Shown here: positions 25,492 to 33,723 of the stretch, one piece after another | How the letters are laid out: each line of letters begins with the position of its first letter | Numbering within the stretch: position 1 is the stretch's first letter | Assembly: GCA_964570825.1 (NCBI GenBank) | Contig: CAZMZJ010000002.1 | Coordinates: 1-64,000, forward strand | Length of the DNA: 64,000 nt | Origin: UMGS1002 sp964570825 | GTDB lineage: Bacteria > Bacillota > Clostridia > Oscillospirales > CAG-272 | Reading direction: 5' to 3' | Program-made: the position numbers and the translations under genes | Notes under the pieces: model-generated | Told to the model about the DNA's origin: nothing | Databases searched by the model: none | Seen by the model: only the letters and a program-made list of their open reading frames with translations

Positions 25492-27189
25492 ATGAATATA
25501 CCGCGTTCTGAGTATCCGAGACCGCAGTTCCGCCGCGGAAACTGGATAAACCTTAATGGAGAATGGGAATACGAAACCGACAGAGCGGCGTCAGGCCGTG
25601 AAAGAGGCTTGCCAAAGGCCGGGTCGCTGCCGGAGAAAATAATCGTTCCGTTCTGCCGCGAAAGCGTGCTTTCGGGCATCGGCGACAAGGACTTCTGCGA
25701 GTGCGTCTGGTACCGCAGGACAGTGAATCTGCCCGAAGAGTGGCTTTCCGCGGGACGCCGAGTAATACTTCACATCGGCGCGTGCGACTGGAGAACCGAG
25801 GTCTGGGTTAACGGAGAATCTGCGGGGACGCATATCGGCGGATATGTTTCATTCTCGTTCGATATCACCGAAAAAATAAAAGGCGCCGAGAACGTCATAA
25901 CAATCTGCGCCGAGGATAAACTGCGCTCAGGCACGCAGCCCGGAGGCAAGCAGTCGCAGAGATACGCCTCATACGGCTGCTCGTACACGCGCACCACCGG
26001 CATTTGGCAAACGGTGTGGCTCGAGGCCGTTCCGTCGGGATATATTAAATGTGCGAAATACTACCCTGATATAATAAATAAAAAGCTTATAATAGAAGCT
26101 TTTTGCGAAGGGTGCGACGGACAGGCTCTGGTCGCCGAAGCGTCGTATGAAGGCAGGCCGGCAGGCGCAGCGGGTGCGGTTGTTTCCGGCGGCCGCGTCA
26201 TGATAGAGCTTAAGCTGTTCGATATCTATCTCTGGGAAATCGGAAACGGCCGGCTTTACGATCTTAAGCTGACTGTCGGCGCCGACAGCGTCGACAGCTA
26301 TTTCGGAATGCGCAGCATAACGGCCGACAAAGGCGTGCTTGTACTGAACGGCAAGAAGGTTTTTCAGCGCCTTGTCCTTGATCAGGGCTTTTATCCCGAC
26401 GGAATTTATACCGCGCGCGAGGAGAGCGAGCTGATTGCGGATATTCAACGCTCGCTCGACTGCGGGTTCAACGGTGCAAGACTTCACCAGAAGGTATTCG
26501 AGCCGAGATTCCTGTATCACTGCGACAGGATGGGCTATATAGTCTGGGGAGAACACGCCAACTGGGGGCTTGACATTTCAAAGCCCGAAGCATGGCAGGG
26601 ATTTCTGCCCGAGTGGCTTGAGGTGGTCGAACGTGATTTCAATCATCCGGCGATAATCGGATGGTGCCCTCTCAATGAAACACAGCCGGATCAGAACACC
26701 GAATTTGTAAAAATGCTCGGCATGATGACAAAGGCGCTCGATCCGGCAAGGCTGTATATCGACTCGTCCGGATGGACGCATGTGCCCGGCGTTGCCGATA
26801 TAACGGATTGCCATGACTACGACCAGAACCCCGAAACCTTCAGGGCGCGCTATATGGCCGTCGCTGCCGGCGAGCCTGTCAAAACAAAGCGGAATCCGTA
26901 CCCGATTTTCCCGACCTTCGTAAGCGAGTACGGCGGAATACGCTGGGCTCCCGAAAACGCCGGCTGGGGATACGGCGAGGCGCCGAAGACAGGCGATGAG
27001 TTCATCGAACGCTTCAGAGGCCTTACCGAGGCGATTATGCAGAACCCTGTGATGGGAGGGCTTTGCTACACCCAGCTGACCGACGTCGAGCAGGAGGTAA
27101 ACGGCCTTTACACATATGACCGCAAGCCAAAATTCGATCCGGCCGTGTTCAGGGAGGTTTTGTCGAAGAAAGCCGCAGCCGAAGACTGA
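25492..27189 (+). CDS. Glycoside hydrolase family 2 protein
   Basis: Retaining exo-glycosidase of the GH2 clan (beta-galactosidase, beta-glucuronidase, beta-mannosidase relatives), 565 residues, no signal peptide, so intracellular. In order: N-terminal sugar-binding jelly-roll (about 1-175), short immunoglobulin-like domain (to about 270), and TIM barrel. The acid/base is E396 in WCPLNETQPD and the nucleophile is E479 in FVSEYGG; N395 before the acid/base is the usual clan GH-A Asn. It is shorter than LacZ and lacks its C-terminal domain. Specificity cannot be read off. First gene of a four-gene operon; it probably acts on an imported oligosaccharide or glycoside. Confidence 0.92.
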   Translation: MNIPRSEYPRPQFRRGNWINLNGEWEYETDRAASGRERGLPKAGSLPEKIIVPFCRESVLSGIGDKDFCECVWYRRTVNLPEEWLSAGRRVILHIGACDWRTEVWVNGESAGTHIGGYVSFSFDITEKIKGAENVITICAEDKLRSGTQPGGKQSQRYASYGCSYTRTTGIWQTVWLEAVPSGYIKCAKYYPDIINKKLIIEAFCEGCDGQALVAEASYEGRPAGAAGAVVSGGRVMIELKLFDIYLWEIGNGRLYDLKLTVGADSVDSYFGMRSITADKGVLVLNGKKVFQRLVLDQGFYPDGIYTAREESELIADIQRSLDCGFNGARLHQKVFEPRFLYHCDRMGYIVWGEHANWGLDISKPEAWQGFLPEWLEVVERDFNHPAIIGWCPLNETQPDQNTEFVKMLGMMTKALDPARLYIDSSGWTHVPGVADITDCHDYDQNPETFRARYMAVAAGEPVKTKRNPYPIFPTFVSEYGGIRWAPENAGWGYGEAPKTGDEFIERFRGLTEAIMQNPVMGGLCYTQLTDVEQEVNGLYTYDRKPKFDPAVFREVLSKKAAAED

Positions 27190-27219
27190 TAATAATTTAA
27201 TAGAGGAGAAAAAGTTGAA

Positions 27220-28227
27220 ATGAAAACAATGAACGCTGCAGTGCTGCACGCGGTCGGTGATTTAAGATACGGGACTGTGCCGATGCCCGAAAGGAAGCCG
27301 GGCGAGGTGCTTCTGAAAATTATGGCCTGCGGTGTCTGCGGGTCGGACATTCCGCGCGTGTTCGAGAAAGGCACATACCGCTTCCCCACAATACCCGGCC
27401 ACGAGTTTGCGGGACTTGTTATTGAAGCGGACGAATGCGACCGCGAGCTTGTGGGAAAGAAAGCGGCGGTATTTCCGCTTCTGCCATGCAGGAAATGCGC
27501 CGCCTGTGAAATAGGCGAGTATGCGAGCTGCTCCGACTATGATTATTACGGCTCCCGCCGCGACGGCGGATTCGCCGAGTATATCTCGGTTGACAAGCGG
27601 AATCTTGTGATGGTGCCTGACACCCTTTCGTATGCCTGCGCTTCCCTCTGCGAGCCGGGGGCAGTCGCCCGCGCCGCAGTGCGCCGGATGGATGTTCAGC
27701 TCGGAGATACGGCGGTAGTTTACGGCGCTGGGCCTATCGGTCTTATCGCCGCGCAGTGGATACGCGAGGCGGGAGCCGGATGCGTTCGCGTCGTCGACAT
27801 AAGCCCGGAGAAGATTGAGTTTGCTGAAAAATTCGGCTTTCTGCCTTATGATGAAAAGCACGACGGGAAGGCAGACTGCGTGCTGGAGGGAACCGGAGCG
27901 TCGCCCGCGCTGAACAACGCTATTCTTTCGCTCAAATCCCACGGGCGTCTTGTGCTGATGGGCAACCCGGCAAAGGATATGACGATAGCTCAGTCTACCT
28001 ACTCGCAGATACTCCGCAAGGAAATCAGCCTGCGCGGCACATGGAATTCTTCATACAACCAGTCAGTCAACGACTGGGCTGAAACAATCAAGGCCATGTC
28101 GTCGGGCAAAATCAAATTCGAGGAGCTGATAACCCACCGCTACCCGCTTGCGAAAACCGCCGAGGCGCTCGAGATGATGCGCTCCCGTCAGGTGTTTTAC
28201 ACGAAGGTTACAATAATAAATGAATAA
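27220..28227 (+). CDS. Zinc-dependent alcohol dehydrogenase, galactitol-1-phosphate dehydrogenase-like
   Basis: Medium-chain NAD(P)-dependent dehydrogenase of 335 residues. Catalytic zinc ligands are C40 (GVCGSD) and H61 (GHEFAG, with E62); structural zinc Cys are 90, 93, 96 and 104. YDYYGSRRDGGFAEY is close to the GatD signature of galactitol-1-phosphate 5-dehydrogenase. The Rossmann motif VYGAGPIGLIAA follows near 166. Substrate is likely a polyol or sugar (phosphate); the exact one is inference. AGAGGAG precedes the ATG. It overlaps no gene but its stop is adjacent to the next ribosome binding site. Confidence 0.9.
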   Translation: MKTMNAAVLHAVGDLRYGTVPMPERKPGEVLLKIMACGVCGSDIPRVFEKGTYRFPTIPGHEFAGLVIEADECDRELVGKKAAVFPLLPCRKCAACEIGEYASCSDYDYYGSRRDGGFAEYISVDKRNLVMVPDTLSYACASLCEPGAVARAAVRRMDVQLGDTAVVYGAGPIGLIAAQWIREAGAGCVRVVDISPEKIEFAEKFGFLPYDEKHDGKADCVLEGTGASPALNNAILSLKSHGRLVLMGNPAKDMTIAQSTYSQILRKEISLRGTWNSSYNQSVNDWAETIKAMSSGKIKFEELITHRYPLAKTAEALEMMRSRQVFYTKVTIINE

Positions 28228-28237
28228 AGGAGCTGAT

Positions 28238-30103
28238 ATGACAATCAAAACAAACGGGCTAAGACAGGTCGAACATAACGTCGATTTTTGCGTTGTCGGA
28301 GGCGGTCTTGCCGGAATGTTCGCAGCGATATCGGCGGCAAGAGAGGGCGCGAAGGTTGTTCTGATGCAGGACCGCCCGGTGCTCGGCGGAAACGCGTCGA
28401 GCGAAATACGCATGTGGGTGCGCGGCGCGGCGGGCTCCAAGGATATTAAAATCAACAATTACAACCGCGAAACCGGACTTATCGCCGAACTCGAAGAGGA
28501 GAACATCTACATCAACCCCACTTTGAACTACTCAATCTGGGACAGCGTGCTCTGGAATATGGTGAAGTCGGAGAAAAACATCACTCTGCTTCTCAACTGC
28601 TCCTGCGCCGACGCCGATATGGACGGGAGCAGGATAAAATGCGTCAAGGGCTGGCAGCTGACCACATATACATGGCACACTGTTTATGCGAAGTATTTTG
28701 CCGACTGCTCGGGCGACTCGATTCTGGCTCCCGTCACCGGAGCCCTGTACCGGATCGGCAGAGAGGGAAACAGCGAGTACAACGAAACCATCGGGCCCGC
28801 CGTCGGCGACAGGAGGACTATGGGAATGTCCTGCCTTATAGAAGCCCGTGAGACCGACCATCCGGTGGAATTCAAGGCTCCCGAATGGGCGCATGTATAC
28901 ATTAATGATTCGGATTTTGATTTCGTCAATGATACGAATGCTTCCGATTTTCCGCACTGCTCGGCTGAGGCGAGGGAAAAAGCCCGCCGGATAAGCCGTA
29001 CGCACACGCTCGGAACAAACGGAACAAACTTCTGGTGGATAGAGCTGGGCGGAGAAAACGACAGCATTCACGACACCGAGGAGCTGCGCGACGAGCTGCT
29101 GAAAATCGCCTTCGGCATTTGGGACCACATCAAAAACCGCGGAGACCACGGCGCCGAGAACTGGGAGCTTGAGTGGGTGGGGTTCCTTCCCGGCAAGCGC
29201 GAGAGCCGCAGGTACATAGGCCCTTACATACTTACCCAGAACGATATCGAATCCGGGGGACATTTTGACGATATTGTAGCGTACGGCGGCTGGCCGATGG
29301 ATGACCACAACCCCGGTGGATTCTACGCAAAGCATTCAGAGCCCGCCTCGCTTCTGCACCCCACGCCGTCGCCCTACGGTATACCCTACCGCGTTCTTTA
29401 CTCGAAAAATATCGAAAACCTTTTCTTTGCCGGACGCAATATCAGCGCGACGCACGCCGCCATGTCGTCCACCAGAGTAATGGGCACCTGCGCAGTGCTC
29501 GGTCAGGCTATGGGAACCGCCGCCGGAATGTGCGCTGCAAGAGGCATCACTCCGAACTGCATTTATGAATCTTATATAGGCGAGCTTCAGGCAAAGCTTC
29601 AGGAAGCAGGCTGCTGGCTGCCCTGGAAGGTCAGAAAAATACCCGAACTTTCTCTTTCGGCGAAGCTGAATTTATCCGATGCGGAACGTGCCGTATTGTT
29701 CAACGGAATTGAAAGGCCGACCGGCGATGGCAAAAACAACTATATAACCCTTCCGCTCGGCGGCGAAATCAGGTTCAGCTTTGACAAGCCCGAGAAAGTG
29801 GAGGAGCTACGGATTGCTGCCGATCCGGATTTTTCGAGAGAATCGGTTTCGGTCAATAAAAAAATGCGCGTTTTCGCGCAAAAGGCTTCGACCGGACTTG
29901 ATTTCAAACCGATGAAGGTCGCCGCTACACTGGTAAAGGCTTTTGAGGTTTATGCCGACGGAAAACTTTTATACTCAACCGACAGGTGTCATCATTCTCT
30001 TGTTAAAATACCGGTCGGACGCTATGTTGAAGAACTTTGCGTCAGATTCCTTGAGACCTGGGGTGCTGATGAAGTTCATATTTTCTCATGTGACATTAAA
30101 TAA
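28238..30103 (+). CDS. FAD-dependent oxidoreductase (FAD_oxidored, PF12831 type)
   Basis: Large flavoprotein of 621 residues. The N-terminus has the FAD-binding VVGGGLAGMFAA motif and LGGNASSEIRMW, then ADCSGDS, the family sequence of PF12831 proteins, and a second FAD-contact region (FAGRNISATHAAMSSTRVMGTC). After about residue 470 comes a beta-sandwich domain of F5/8-like appearance. No signal peptide. The start ATG 28238 follows AAGGAG directly after the previous stop; an in-frame ATG at 28220 is rejected. Its substrate is unknown; in a glycosidase operon a sugar hydroxyl is the natural guess. Confidence 0.88.
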   Translation: MTIKTNGLRQVEHNVDFCVVGGGLAGMFAAISAAREGAKVVLMQDRPVLGGNASSEIRMWVRGAAGSKDIKINNYNRETGLIAELEEENIYINPTLNYSIWDSVLWNMVKSEKNITLLLNCSCADADMDGSRIKCVKGWQLTTYTWHTVYAKYFADCSGDSILAPVTGALYRIGREGNSEYNETIGPAVGDRRTMGMSCLIEARETDHPVEFKAPEWAHVYINDSDFDFVNDTNASDFPHCSAEAREKARRISRTHTLGTNGTNFWWIELGGENDSIHDTEELRDELLKIAFGIWDHIKNRGDHGAENWELEWVGFLPGKRESRRYIGPYILTQNDIESGGHFDDIVAYGGWPMDDHNPGGFYAKHSEPASLLHPTPSPYGIPYRVLYSKNIENLFFAGRNISATHAAMSSTRVMGTCAVLGQAMGTAAGMCAARGITPNCIYESYIGELQAKLQEAGCWLPWKVRKIPELSLSAKLNLSDAERAVLFNGIERPTGDGKNNYITLPLGGEIRFSFDKPEKVEELRIAADPDFSRESVSVNKKMRVFAQKASTGLDFKPMKVAATLVKAFEVYADGKLLYSTDRCHHSLVKIPVGRYVEELCVRFLETWGADEVHIFSCDIK

Positions 30104-30127
30104 ATTAACGAAAGGCAGGAAATAAAA

Positions 30128-31006
30128 ATGCGTTTGTCGGCCATGTCAAACCTTTTCTATGAGAACAGGGAGGACCAGAAGAATTACCTTAATTCGGTAA
30201 GAAAAACACACGAAGCCGGTTTTAAGGTAATGGACTTCAATATGTGTCCTTTCCAGCGCCACGAAACCGAGTTGCTCGGGGACGACTGGGAAGAGCGCGT
30301 CTATGAAATTGCGAACGAAGCCGCAAAGCTCGGAATTGAGTTTTCGCAGTCGCATCCGCCTTATCCGAAGCCCGCGGCAAGGCGCAAATCCCCCCTTGAC
30401 GAGGGCTGCGAGCTGAATGAGTTTATTATCCGGGCGACAGAGCGCTCCATCCGCATCAGCGCGATGCTCGGCGTAAAATGGGCCGTAATGCATCCGGTTC
30501 AGGATTTTGAGAACGGAGAGCTTGACCTTGAAAATGATCTTGCCTACAACCATAGAATTTACGACAGGTATTTTGAGCTCGCCTCCTCTCTCGGCGTCGG
30601 AATCGCGTTTGAGAATATGGCCGACATTGACGGCAAACGCCGTTTCGGCTCCACTCCGGACGAGCTGAACGCCCTTGTGGATTCATACAATTCCAGGTAT
30701 GTAGGCGCGTGCTGGGACTTCGGGCACGGCAACCGTATGTTCGCCGACCAGTCAAAAGCGCTTGCAAGACTCGGAAGCCGTCTTAAAGCAACGCATCTTG
30801 ACGACAACGTCGGGAAGGACGATCTGCACACGCTGCCGTTTTTCGGTAACATCAACTGGCCTGATACGGTCAAAACCCTCCGCTCGATAAATTATGACGG
30901 GGATCTTACATATGAAATCAATGTTTTCAAGAGAATGCCTGCCGAGCTGCTTATGCCTTCGGTGAAGTACGCGCGCGAAATAGGTGAATACCTGCTGAAG
31001 CTGTGA
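30128..31006 (+). CDS. Sugar phosphate isomerase/epimerase family TIM-barrel protein
   Basis: AP_endonuc_2-type (xylose isomerase-like) TIM barrel of 292 residues, cytoplasmic. Metal-ligand positions typical of the fold are visible: a Glu in GIAFENMAD, an Asp/His pair in GACWDFGHGN, His in LKATHLDDN, and a Glu in LTYEINVF. It lacks the YXGK motifs of true endonuclease IV. Such proteins act as sugar isomerases, epimerases or, in gut C-glycoside systems, as lyase partners of oxidised sugars. Last gene of the operon, followed by a strong terminator. Confidence 0.9.
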   Translation: MRLSAMSNLFYENREDQKNYLNSVRKTHEAGFKVMDFNMCPFQRHETELLGDDWEERVYEIANEAAKLGIEFSQSHPPYPKPAARRKSPLDEGCELNEFIIRATERSIRISAMLGVKWAVMHPVQDFENGELDLENDLAYNHRIYDRYFELASSLGVGIAFENMADIDGKRRFGSTPDELNALVDSYNSRYVGACWDFGHGNRMFADQSKALARLGSRLKATHLDDNVGKDDLHTLPFFGNINWPDTVKTLRSINYDGDLTYEINVFKRMPAELLMPSVKYAREIGEYLLKL

Positions 31007-31017
31007 TTTCAATAAAA

Positions 31018-31049
31018 ACAAAACCGGAACATAAGAATGTTCCGGTTTT
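31018..31049. terminator. Bidirectional terminator (sugar operon / small membrane protein)
   Basis: Stem AAACCGGAACAT/ATGTTCCGGTTT of 12 pairs with a 4-base loop, and T-runs on both strands. Confidence 0.94.
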
Positions 31050-31065
31050 TGAGTTCGCAGCGGTT

Positions 31066-31305
31066 TTATTTGGCGGAGGCAATTTCCTCGGCTTTGTCGG
31101 CTTCATCCTCGAAGCAAACATCGCAATCGTCACATCCGTCGTCAAGAAAATCTTCGCACTCATCGTCGCAAAGACTGAAATATTTGTTGAACAACTTATA
31201 AATGACAAGCGCGATGGCGCTTGCGGCCGCGATTACCGCTATTGTAATGGCGAAAATCTTAAAATAGTTCGTTTTCTTAGGTTCTTTTCTCCAATGGCTC
31301 ATCAT
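31066..31305 (-). CDS. Small single-pass membrane protein with acidic Cys-rich tail
   Basis: 79 residues: a basic N-terminus (MSHWRKEPKK), one membrane segment (about 16-37), then an acidic tail with five Cys and many Asp/Glu (CDDECEDFLDDGCDDCDVCF). GGAGG lies 7 bases before the ATG at 31305. The type is common as a hypothetical protein in Clostridia; metal or cation binding at the membrane surface is possible but unproven. Confidence 0.75.
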   Translation of the reverse strand: MMSHWRKEPKKTNYFKIFAITIAVIAAASAIALVIYKLFNKYFSLCDDECEDFLDDGCDDCDVCFEDEADKAEEIASAK

Positions 31306-31496
31306 AGCGTAACCTCCCTGTGGCTTGTGTTTCGCCCGGATTCCGGCCGGACGCCCGATAAAAATAAATATATTATATCATCAGTTCCAGTATATCATAA
31401 ATATGGAGAAATGAAATGAATTATTTGTAAATTTATTCTTATCTGTTTGTGAAAGAAATATTCAGGCGAATGTATTTTTGCATCTCCCACTTTTTT

Positions 31497-31554
31497 TCGG
31501 AGCAATTATCTGCTATAATTATAATTCGGAGCAAATATCTGCTATAATTATAAT
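31497..31554 (+). repeat. 29-base tandem duplication carrying two TATAAT boxes
   Basis: Copies at 31497-31525 and 31526-31554 differ at one base (AATTAT versus AAATAT after GAGC). Each ends in TGCTATAATTATAAT, so the prmC leader holds two identical -10 elements 29 bases apart; the first has a weak -35 (TTTTTT) 17 bases upstream. Confidence 0.9.
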
Positions 31555-31585
31555 AATGAATCGGCGGCGGAAAGGAACATCCGGC

Positions 31586-32410
31586 ATGACATACGATGAA
31601 ATCAAAAAACTCCTTTTCAAAGCGGGAATTGAAGATTCGGGATATGAGGCGGCGCTGCTCGTTGAAAAGTTCTGCGGGATAAGGCAGTCGGACATACCGC
31701 TCTTGCGCGGGCGCAGTTTTTCAAATCCCGGCCTTGAGGCAGCGGTAAAGCGCCGGACGGAGCGCTGCCCGCTGCAGTATATCCTCGGAGAATGGGGGTT
31801 CTGCGGTGAAACATATGAAGTTTCCCCGGCGTGCCTCATACCGCGACCGGATACCGAGCTGCTTGTGGAAACCGCAGCGGAGCTGATACCCGCAAACGGA
31901 AATTTCATCGATGCCGGAACAGGCAGCGGATGCGTTTCCATATCCCTCCTTGCGCTAAGGCCGGACCTCACCGGAACCGCTTTTGACATTTCGCCCGAAG
32001 CGCTCGCCATAGCAGGCAGAAATTCCGCGCGGAACAAGACGGCAGACAGACTGACGCTAAAAAATGGAGATATGCTCGACCAGAATTTCTGGAATACCGC
32101 CGGAAAGTTTGACGCTGTTGTGTCAAATCCGCCTTATATACCCGGCGATGAAATAGCCGGTCTTGAGCCTGAACTGTGTCATGAGCCGCTTCTTGCGCTT
32201 TTCGGCGGGCCGGACGGTCTTGACTTTTACCGGAGCATTATAAAATACGCCGGCGCGGCGCTGAAAGATGGGGGAATCATGCTCCTTGAGGTCGGATTCG
32301 GCGAGGCGGACGGCGTCTCGGCGATTGCCAAGGCGGGCGGATATTGTGCTGAAACCCTGAATGACATCGAAGGGCGGGGACGGGTTGTGGTTCTTCGGAA
32401 AAATCGCTGA
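31586..32410 (+). CDS. prmC: Peptide chain release factor N5-glutamine methyltransferase
   Basis: Methylates the GGQ glutamine of release factors RF1 and RF2. The 274 residues have a helical N-terminal domain, CLIPRPDTELLVE, SAM-binding DAGTGSGCVSISL, and catalytic NPPYIP near residue 181. ATG 31586 with AAAGGAA upstream is chosen; the in-frame extension to 31478 covers the tandem duplication and is rejected. prfA is not adjacent, unlike in many Firmicutes. Confidence 0.95.
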   Translation: MTYDEIKKLLFKAGIEDSGYEAALLVEKFCGIRQSDIPLLRGRSFSNPGLEAAVKRRTERCPLQYILGEWGFCGETYEVSPACLIPRPDTELLVETAAELIPANGNFIDAGTGSGCVSISLLALRPDLTGTAFDISPEALAIAGRNSARNKTADRLTLKNGDMLDQNFWNTAGKFDAVVSNPPYIPGDEIAGLEPELCHEPLLALFGGPDGLDFYRSIIKYAGAALKDGGIMLLEVGFGEADGVSAIAKAGGYCAETLNDIEGRGRVVVLRKNR

Positions 32411-32520
32411 TATTCTGGCAGATTGACCGTCGGCAAATGCTTGCGGGTAGCAATAATATCGAATCAGGAAAAGTATAATTTCAGGCGGACAGCCTGAAAA
32501 TTCAGAATGAAAGGCAGTGT

Positions 32521-33576
32521 TTGAAATTGAATATCGTTGTTCTTGCCGGGGGACTCTCCCCGGAAAGGGATGTGTCGCTTGTTTCGGGCGGCCTTATTGC
32601 CCGCGCGCTGGCAGAGCGCGGACATAAGGTTTTGATGCTCGACGTTTACGAAGGTATAAAACTTGAAGGAAAGCCGGTAGCCGGACTTTTCACCGGCAAG
32701 CCGGATTGTGATTACAAGGTATCTCAGACGGTTCCCGACCTTGAGGAGATCAAGCGCCGCAACAAAGGACGCTGCGAGCTTATCGGAGAGGGCGTCATGG
32801 AAGTCTGCCGTGCGGCGGACGTAGTTTTCATAGCTCTGCACGGCGGCATGGGAGAAAACGGTCAGCTTCAGGCAACCTTCGACAATTTTAACATTAAGTA
32901 CACTGGTTCAGGTTACATAGGCAGCCTGCTTGCAATGGATAAAGACATCAGCAAGCGTATGCTGAAGCTCGGCGGAATTCCGACGCCCGGATGGATTTTA
33001 TATGATGTCAAGAACGACAGGCCCGAAAAAATTATCAACGAAGTCGGGCTTCCGTGCGTCGTCAAGCCGGATTCATGCGGTTCGAGCGTCGGCGTGTCGA
33101 TGGTTGAAGAGCGTTCGGAGCTCGACGCGGCGCTGTCGTTTGCCGCAAGGTATGAAAGATATCTGATCGTCGAGAGAAAGATATCCGGGCGCGAGTTTTC
33201 GGTCGGCGTGCTTAACGGCCGGGTTCTGCCGGCTATAGAGATTATACCGAAGAGCGGGTTTTATGATTACAAAAACAAGTACCAGAGCGGACTCACCGAG
33301 GAAATCTGCCCGGCTCGCCTGACCGAGGCCGAAGTCGGCAAGCTTGAGAGATACACGCTCGGCGTATTCTCAAATCTGCGGCTTTACGGTTATGCCCGTA
33401 TTGACTTCATACTCGACCGTGACGGCGAGTTCTGGTGCCTTGAGGCGAACACTCTGCCGGGCATGACACCTATGAGCCTGCTTCCGCAGGAGGCCGCTGC
33501 GGCGGGAATAAGCTATGGCGAGCTCTGCGAGATGATCGCTCTTCAGGGGCTTGAAAGAAAGAAAAAATCGGAATAA
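32521..33576 (+). CDS. ddl: D-alanine--D-alanine ligase
   Basis: ATP-grasp ligase that makes the D-Ala-D-Ala dipeptide of peptidoglycan. The 351 residues show the N-terminal GGLSPERDVSLVSG motif, the ATP-binding region (VVKPDSCGSSVGVSMV), and Mg-binding RIDFILDRDGEFWCLEANTLPGMT. The start is TTG 32521, the only in-frame start before the conserved N-terminus, with AAAGGCAG upstream. The GMTP motif (GMTPMSLLP) is the common D-Ala-D-Ala version. A terminator follows. Confidence 0.95.
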   Translation: MKLNIVVLAGGLSPERDVSLVSGGLIARALAERGHKVLMLDVYEGIKLEGKPVAGLFTGKPDCDYKVSQTVPDLEEIKRRNKGRCELIGEGVMEVCRAADVVFIALHGGMGENGQLQATFDNFNIKYTGSGYIGSLLAMDKDISKRMLKLGGIPTPGWILYDVKNDRPEKIINEVGLPCVVKPDSCGSSVGVSMVEERSELDAALSFAARYERYLIVERKISGREFSVGVLNGRVLPAIEIIPKSGFYDYKNKYQSGLTEEICPARLTEAEVGKLERYTLGVFSNLRLYGYARIDFILDRDGEFWCLEANTLPGMTPMSLLPQEAAAAGISYGELCEMIALQGLERKKKSE

Positions 33577-33647
33577 TCAGGGATCAGCGGTGGGACGGTG
33601 TTGTCGCGTTGCAATGTTGCCGTCCCGCCTCCCGCCGCTTTTATAAC

Positions 33648-33694
33648 AAAAACAGCCTTCAAACGGTTTCATACCGCGCAAAGGCTGTTTTTTA
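33648..33694. terminator. Bidirectional terminator (ddl / P-type ATPase)
   Basis: Stem AAACAGCCTT/AAGGCTGTTT with a 21-base loop that itself can fold; T-runs on both strands between convergent genes. A second GC hairpin (GGGACGG/CCGTCCC) precedes it near 33591. Confidence 0.85.
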
Positions 33695-33723
33695 TTAAAA
33701 TCTGACAAATGGAAAAGATTGTA

